Shown: positions 60,871-64,000 of the stretch, in pieces | Position numbering within the stretch: position 1 is the first letter of the stretch | Layout: each line of letters opens with the position of its first letter | Source of the DNA: Vibrio rotiferianus CAIM 577 = LMG 21460 | GTDB lineage: Bacteria; Pseudomonadota; Gammaproteobacteria; Enterobacterales; Vibrionaceae | Direction of reading: 5' to 3' | Assembly: GCF_002741985.1 (NCBI RefSeq) | Contig: NZ_APHW01000101.1 | Location: forward strand, 124,001-188,000 | DNA length: 64,000 bases | Position numbers and translations under genes: made by a program | Notes under the pieces: model-generated | What the model was told of the DNA's origin: nothing | What the model saw: the letters and a program-made list of their open reading frames with translations, nothing else | The model's database searches: none

Positions 60871-61995
60871 TCAATACCCTGTCAGTTCCATATAGCCTGT
60901 ACCAGAATGAGAGCCTTCTATGCGTACTGGGCCTTCCCAATAAGGCACAGAAAGCTGCATTTTGGCGTTTGGGTTGAGTGCGGATACGATAAGTTCGATT
61001 TGTTTACTAGGAATAGATACTTGCCACTCAGTTGGATAATTGTGACCTTGGATTTCGGTTTGCTTGGTTGACTTTAAGTGGATGTCTTTTTGTGGGATCG
61101 CTATGCCAGAACCATCTTGCTGCATCAGTTTTGCGCTGGAATAACTTGCATCTCCTGTTTTGGCATCACGCAATTGGAATGCGACCAAGCTGGTGTCGTT
61201 ACTCAGTCTTAGTGCAAACCAATCCCAACCTTGTTGTGAATCGAGTAAGAATTGAGAACTCCACTCTCGGTCTATCCAGCCTTTGCCTGATACTTGGTGG
61301 GTTTTGCCGTCGATAGTTACTTGGCCAGAGACATCAACAAACGGTTGGCTGTAGTAATACGAAGCCACCTGACCATCGGCACTTTTGGTGCTGTAACCTT
61401 GCTTCCCCTGTTTTTGATAAGGCGCAGTGCTGGTCAGTTTGAGTGAGTAGCCAAACTGGTCTGAATTGGCATTCAGCGTGGCAGGGAATAGGTCGGTGGT
61501 TGAAGAGACCCACTGCCAATCATCGAGATAAACCCGAAATGGAGAGTCATCGATACCAGCTAGGGAGGCTTGTCCGCGTGACCATTTTTCGTCGGCGTAA
61601 TGTTTGCCTTTTGTGGTTACTGCGCTGTGCGCCATGTAGATTTGCTGAGTTTGCCACTCGGTTTTCTTTACTTCATCTTCGCCTGTTGGTGGTGCAGCCG
61701 CGAAGCGAAATTGAGTCCATTGAACGCCGAGTGGCTTGCCGTCTTCATCGATTAAATTGGCGGTTAAATACCACCATTCATGACGAAAGTTAGGGTGCGC
61801 TTGATGGTCAGCAGGGAAGGTGAGCTCAACGCCCTCCACAACGGGTGTGAATTGGTCGCTCTCGGTTTGCGTGTTGTCACTGCCAAGCAACGTGCCCATA
61901 TTTTGTGTGCCCATATTTTTTTGTTGGGGCTCTTCACATCCAAATAGGAATAAGCTGCTTATGAATAGAGTAAGTTTGCTTGCTAATCGAACCAT
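60871..61995 (-). CDS. AttH/lipocalin-like lipoprotein
   Basis: The 374-residue precursor has a lipoprotein signal with lipobox LFGC (Cys20), a polar linker, and a hydroxyneurosporene synthase/AttH-type double beta-barrel with FRHEWWYLTANLIDEDGKPLG (in parts), FDWFALRLSN-like WDWFALRLSND and GYMELTGY at the C-terminus. Its start codon overlaps the stop of the FtsX-type permease gene by one base (TGATG), so translation is coupled. The pair likely forms an envelope lipid or lipoprotein export unit. Confidence 0.85.
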   Translation of the reverse strand: MVRLASKLTLFISSLFLFGCEEPQQKNMGTQNMGTLLGSDNTQTESDQFTPVVEGVELTFPADHQAHPNFRHEWWYLTANLIDEDGKPLGVQWTQFRFAAAPPTGEDEVKKTEWQTQQIYMAHSAVTTKGKHYADEKWSRGQASLAGIDDSPFRVYLDDWQWVSSTTDLFPATLNANSDQFGYSLKLTSTAPYQKQGKQGYSTKSADGQVASYYYSQPFVDVSGQVTIDGKTHQVSGKGWIDREWSSQFLLDSQQGWDWFALRLSNDTSLVAFQLRDAKTGDASYSSAKLMQQDGSGIAIPQKDIHLKSTKQTEIQGHNYPTEWQVSIPSKQIELIVSALNPNAKMQLSVPYWEGPVRIEGSHSGTGYMELTGY

Positions 61996-64000
61996 CACAA
62001 CACCTCGCTTTGCAAACTGGACACGACAGGTTTGCTGACTAATCGCCACAGAGGAATCAAGGTTGCAATCACCGCCACCAAAATAGTCATCGCCGCGATG
62101 ATGAGGGCATCATTCCAATTCCATAGATAACTTAAGCTCCAACCGAAGGCACGCAAGGTGACGATGTCTGTCAGTACATAACCCACCATGGCACCAAGTG
62201 GTAAGGCAATCAACAGCGTAAAGCTGACCAACGCGGCGATCTGTCCGACCACCATGGTCATTAATTTGCGACGGCTGACGCCAAGGGCATATAGCCGCGC
62301 GATGGCAGCTTTGCGTGCGTCGAGTAACATGAAGCAAGCACTGAACAAACCAATCACCGCGACCATCAAAGTCACGCCGTTGAGTGCGCGCGTAATGGCG
62401 AAAGTCTGCGAGAAAATATCCAAAGCGATGGTTTTGATTTGCGCCTGATCGTAGAGCTGACTTGGGTGAAGATTCAGTTGCTCGCGAAGTTGGTCGTATA
62501 CGATTTGTGGGTCACCCGAGACTTTAATTCCAAGGCTCGTCGGTAGATCGGTAAAACCGCTTTCTCGCCACAACTTTGGAGCCAGTAACACTTCACCATT
62601 TGGCGAGCCATAATCATGGAAAATTGCCCCTACAAGCAGAGTTTCGTTTGGAATGGCGTCAAGCTGTAGTCCGCTTTCAAGTGATAAGCCCAGTTTTACT
62701 GCGGTCGGCTCACTGATGGCGACCAATTCACCTTGGTTAAAACGTCGCCAGAAGTTATCAAGGTGCGATTTGAACACCATGGTTTGCTCTAAGGTGTCCT
62801 TGTCTTTGGTGCCCAGCAAAATCGGTAAGCCTTGCAGGTTATCGTCTACATAGTATTGCTTGTAGACGGTTTCCACTTTGTCGAACTGCTCTAGAGCGCG
62901 TTCCACATTGGCGATTTCACCCTGTGCGGGGCTAACGTAAATGTCGGCATGTAGCCTTTGTTCGAGCCACTGTTTTAGCGTTGATTCAAAGCTACCAACT
63001 AAGGTGTTCATCCCCATATTGGCCGTAACGGCGAGTAGCAGCGCCATCATGGCGAGAGAAAGCGGAGAAATCAGCTCACGCAACTCAGCAAACAGATACT
63101 GCATCAAACCGGAAGTGGTGCGCTTCTCACACCAATTGGCTAACACGCTGAGTGTTTTGGGTAAGTACAAAGGAATCGAGACCACAAGCACGCCGAGCCA
63201 CGCCATGGTGAAGCGGTGATGCTCACTCAGCCATAACCCTGCGAGCGCGAGAGCCGTCAACGCAGCACCTATCACGAACAATTGGTTTTCGTTAGAGGCT
63301 TCAGGTGCTTGATAAAATCCGCCATGAGAGGAGAGCGGCTGGCGCACTCGCTGTTTAAAGTGCTGCCAACATGCCAATAGGGTTGCGGCTAACGTGAGCA
63401 GCAGCGCTTGCGCCCACCACTGCCACTGCCAAGTGCCAGGCAGTAGTGTCGCGCCGTAAAGTTGTTCTAAAGTCAGCGCCACAGTCGGATGTAACCAATG
63501 ACTAAGTTGCATGCCCATTACAAAACCGAGCGAAGCGCCGATGGTAACCAGAATAGTGAGTTCAACCAACAGCGCAGAGAACACAATGCTCGGCGCAACA
63601 CCTGCTTGTTGAATTTGGACTAACAGTCGATTGCGTTTAAGCAAGCTGTACTTAACGCCGTTGTAGGCGATAAACAATCCAACTAAAAATGCCAACAAGC
63701 TCATCGCAGTTAGGTTGAGATGGAAGCTGTCGGTCAGCGAGCCAAGGTCTGTACTTTGATTATTGGAAATCCATTGTCCTTGCTCGCCAATCAGCCTCTG
63801 CCATTTTGCTTGCGTGTCTTTACCTATATTGAAGCCAGTATCGAACACGGCAATGTAACTGAGCTGGCCTTGTTTATTGAGTATCTGTTGGGCGAAGCCT
63901 ATGTCCATCAACATTCGGCTGCCTAATTGCCATTCGTCAGGTAACGCCACAACTTTGGTTGGGATGTCATCCAGAATCAGTGTTTCTACTTCACCTAGGT
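61995..64000 (-). CDS. FtsX-type ABC transporter permease (5' end outside window)
   Basis: At least 668 residues stay open to the right edge, so the start lies outside. Two FtsX-like membrane blocks are seen: one with helices around LTAMSLLAFLVGLFIAYNGV and a C-terminal one around GVTLMVAVIGLFSACFMLLDARK, with periplasmic domains between them. This is the MacB/LolC-like permease class that moves lipids or lipoproteins using a separate ATPase, likely encoded upstream beyond the window. It is translationally coupled to the AttH-like lipoprotein gene. Confidence 0.88.
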   Translation of the reverse strand, partial: LGEVETLILDDIPTKVVALPDEWQLGSRMLMDIGFAQQILNKQGQLSYIAVFDTGFNIGKDTQAKWQRLIGEQGQWISNNQSTDLGSLTDSFHLNLTAMSLLAFLVGLFIAYNGVKYSLLKRNRLLVQIQQAGVAPSIVFSALLVELTILVTIGASLGFVMGMQLSHWLHPTVALTLEQLYGATLLPGTWQWQWWAQALLLTLAATLLACWQHFKQRVRQPLSSHGGFYQAPEASNENQLFVIGAALTALALAGLWLSEHHRFTMAWLGVLVVSIPLYLPKTLSVLANWCEKRTTSGLMQYLFAELRELISPLSLAMMALLLAVTANMGMNTLVGSFESTLKQWLEQRLHADIYVSPAQGEIANVERALEQFDKVETVYKQYYVDDNLQGLPILLGTKDKDTLEQTMVFKSHLDNFWRRFNQGELVAISEPTAVKLGLSLESGLQLDAIPNETLLVGAIFHDYGSPNGEVLLAPKLWRESGFTDLPTSLGIKVSGDPQIVYDQLREQLNLHPSQLYDQAQIKTIALDIFSQTFAITRALNGVTLMVAVIGLFSACFMLLDARKAAIARLYALGVSRRKLMTMVVGQIAALVSFTLLIALPLGAMVGYVLTDIVTLRAFGWSLSYLWNWNDALIIAAMTILVAVIATLIPLWRLVSKPVVSSLQSEVL

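Noticed and set aside
1..64000. CRISPR array, tRNA, rRNA, integrase or prophage
   Set aside because: No regular spacer-repeat array, no tRNA cloverleaf, and no transposase or integrase motifs were seen. The direct repeats near 52 kb are only two copies and fold as hairpins.

Overview
The window is a continuous stretch of a Vibrio-type gammaproteobacterial genome. The protein families, operon pairs (ohrR/ohr, ahpC/ahpF, TRAP-linked glucuronate genes, ompV, the DUF2999 protein), moderate GC and short palindromic intergenic repeats all point to the genus. The density of regulators and sugar or accessory genes fits a Harveyi-clade Vibrio, probably the small chromosome. The species assignment is inference.

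Layout. 1-5.2 kb: a partial LapG-like periplasmic protease and a LapC-like type I secretion adaptor, then a DctB/DctD-type two-component pair whose response regulator has a degenerate ATPase domain. 5.3-9.6 kb: pdxH, an ABC exporter ending in a G8 tract, a CtlX-like amidinohydrolase and a small zinc-binding protein. 9.9-23.6 kb: an orphan hypothetical gene, a GH3 lipoprotein, a YgjV-like protein and a complete D-glucuronate catabolic locus (kdgA-kdgK-uxaC-uxuB-dctM-dctQ facing dctP-uxuR-uxuA). The locus has several palindromic UxuR-type operators and a CRP-like site in the divergent promoter. UxuR-like sites also lie upstream of the GH3 gene.

23.6-35.1 kb: an XRE/DUF2975 pair, a small secreted protein, a PatB aminotransferase, a rhodanese and a SigZ-like sigma factor, then a LysR/aldo-keto reductase pair, a DEAD-box helicase, OmpV, YiiM-type MOSC and further regulators. 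35.2-37.3 kb: an unusual operon with a small four-helix membrane protein, a divergent CydA and a 29-residue CydX-like peptide, but no CydB. 37.5-41.0 kb: a sulfatase module (anaerobic sulfatase-maturating radical SAM enzyme, periplasmic sulfatase, predicted outer membrane protein). 41.1-46.9 kb: Lrp/LysE, AraC-GyrI, GH4/LysR and a soluble zinc-sensing chemoreceptor. 47.2-50.1 kb: a Fur-boxed TonB receptor and a membrane gene broken by a one-base frameshift.

50.5-54.5 kb: accessory region with a CAP-domain lipoprotein, a prolyl aminopeptidase, a cluster of GC-rich hairpin repeats and an AT-rich orphan P-loop ATPase. 54.6-58.5 kb: peroxide defence (ahpF, ahpC with a clear OxyR site, ohrR and ohr with a palindromic operator). 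58.5-64 kb: an AraC-GyrI regulator, a DUF2999 protein, a nucleotidyltransferase-fold protein, and an AttH-like lipoprotein coupled to an FtsX-type permease that runs off the right edge.

No tRNA, rRNA, CRISPR array, transposase or integrase was seen. The most unusual items are the CydB-less bd-oxidase operon, the ATPase-dead DctD-like regulator, the extension of the UxuR regulon to a GH3 enzyme, and the orphan ATPase among repeats.
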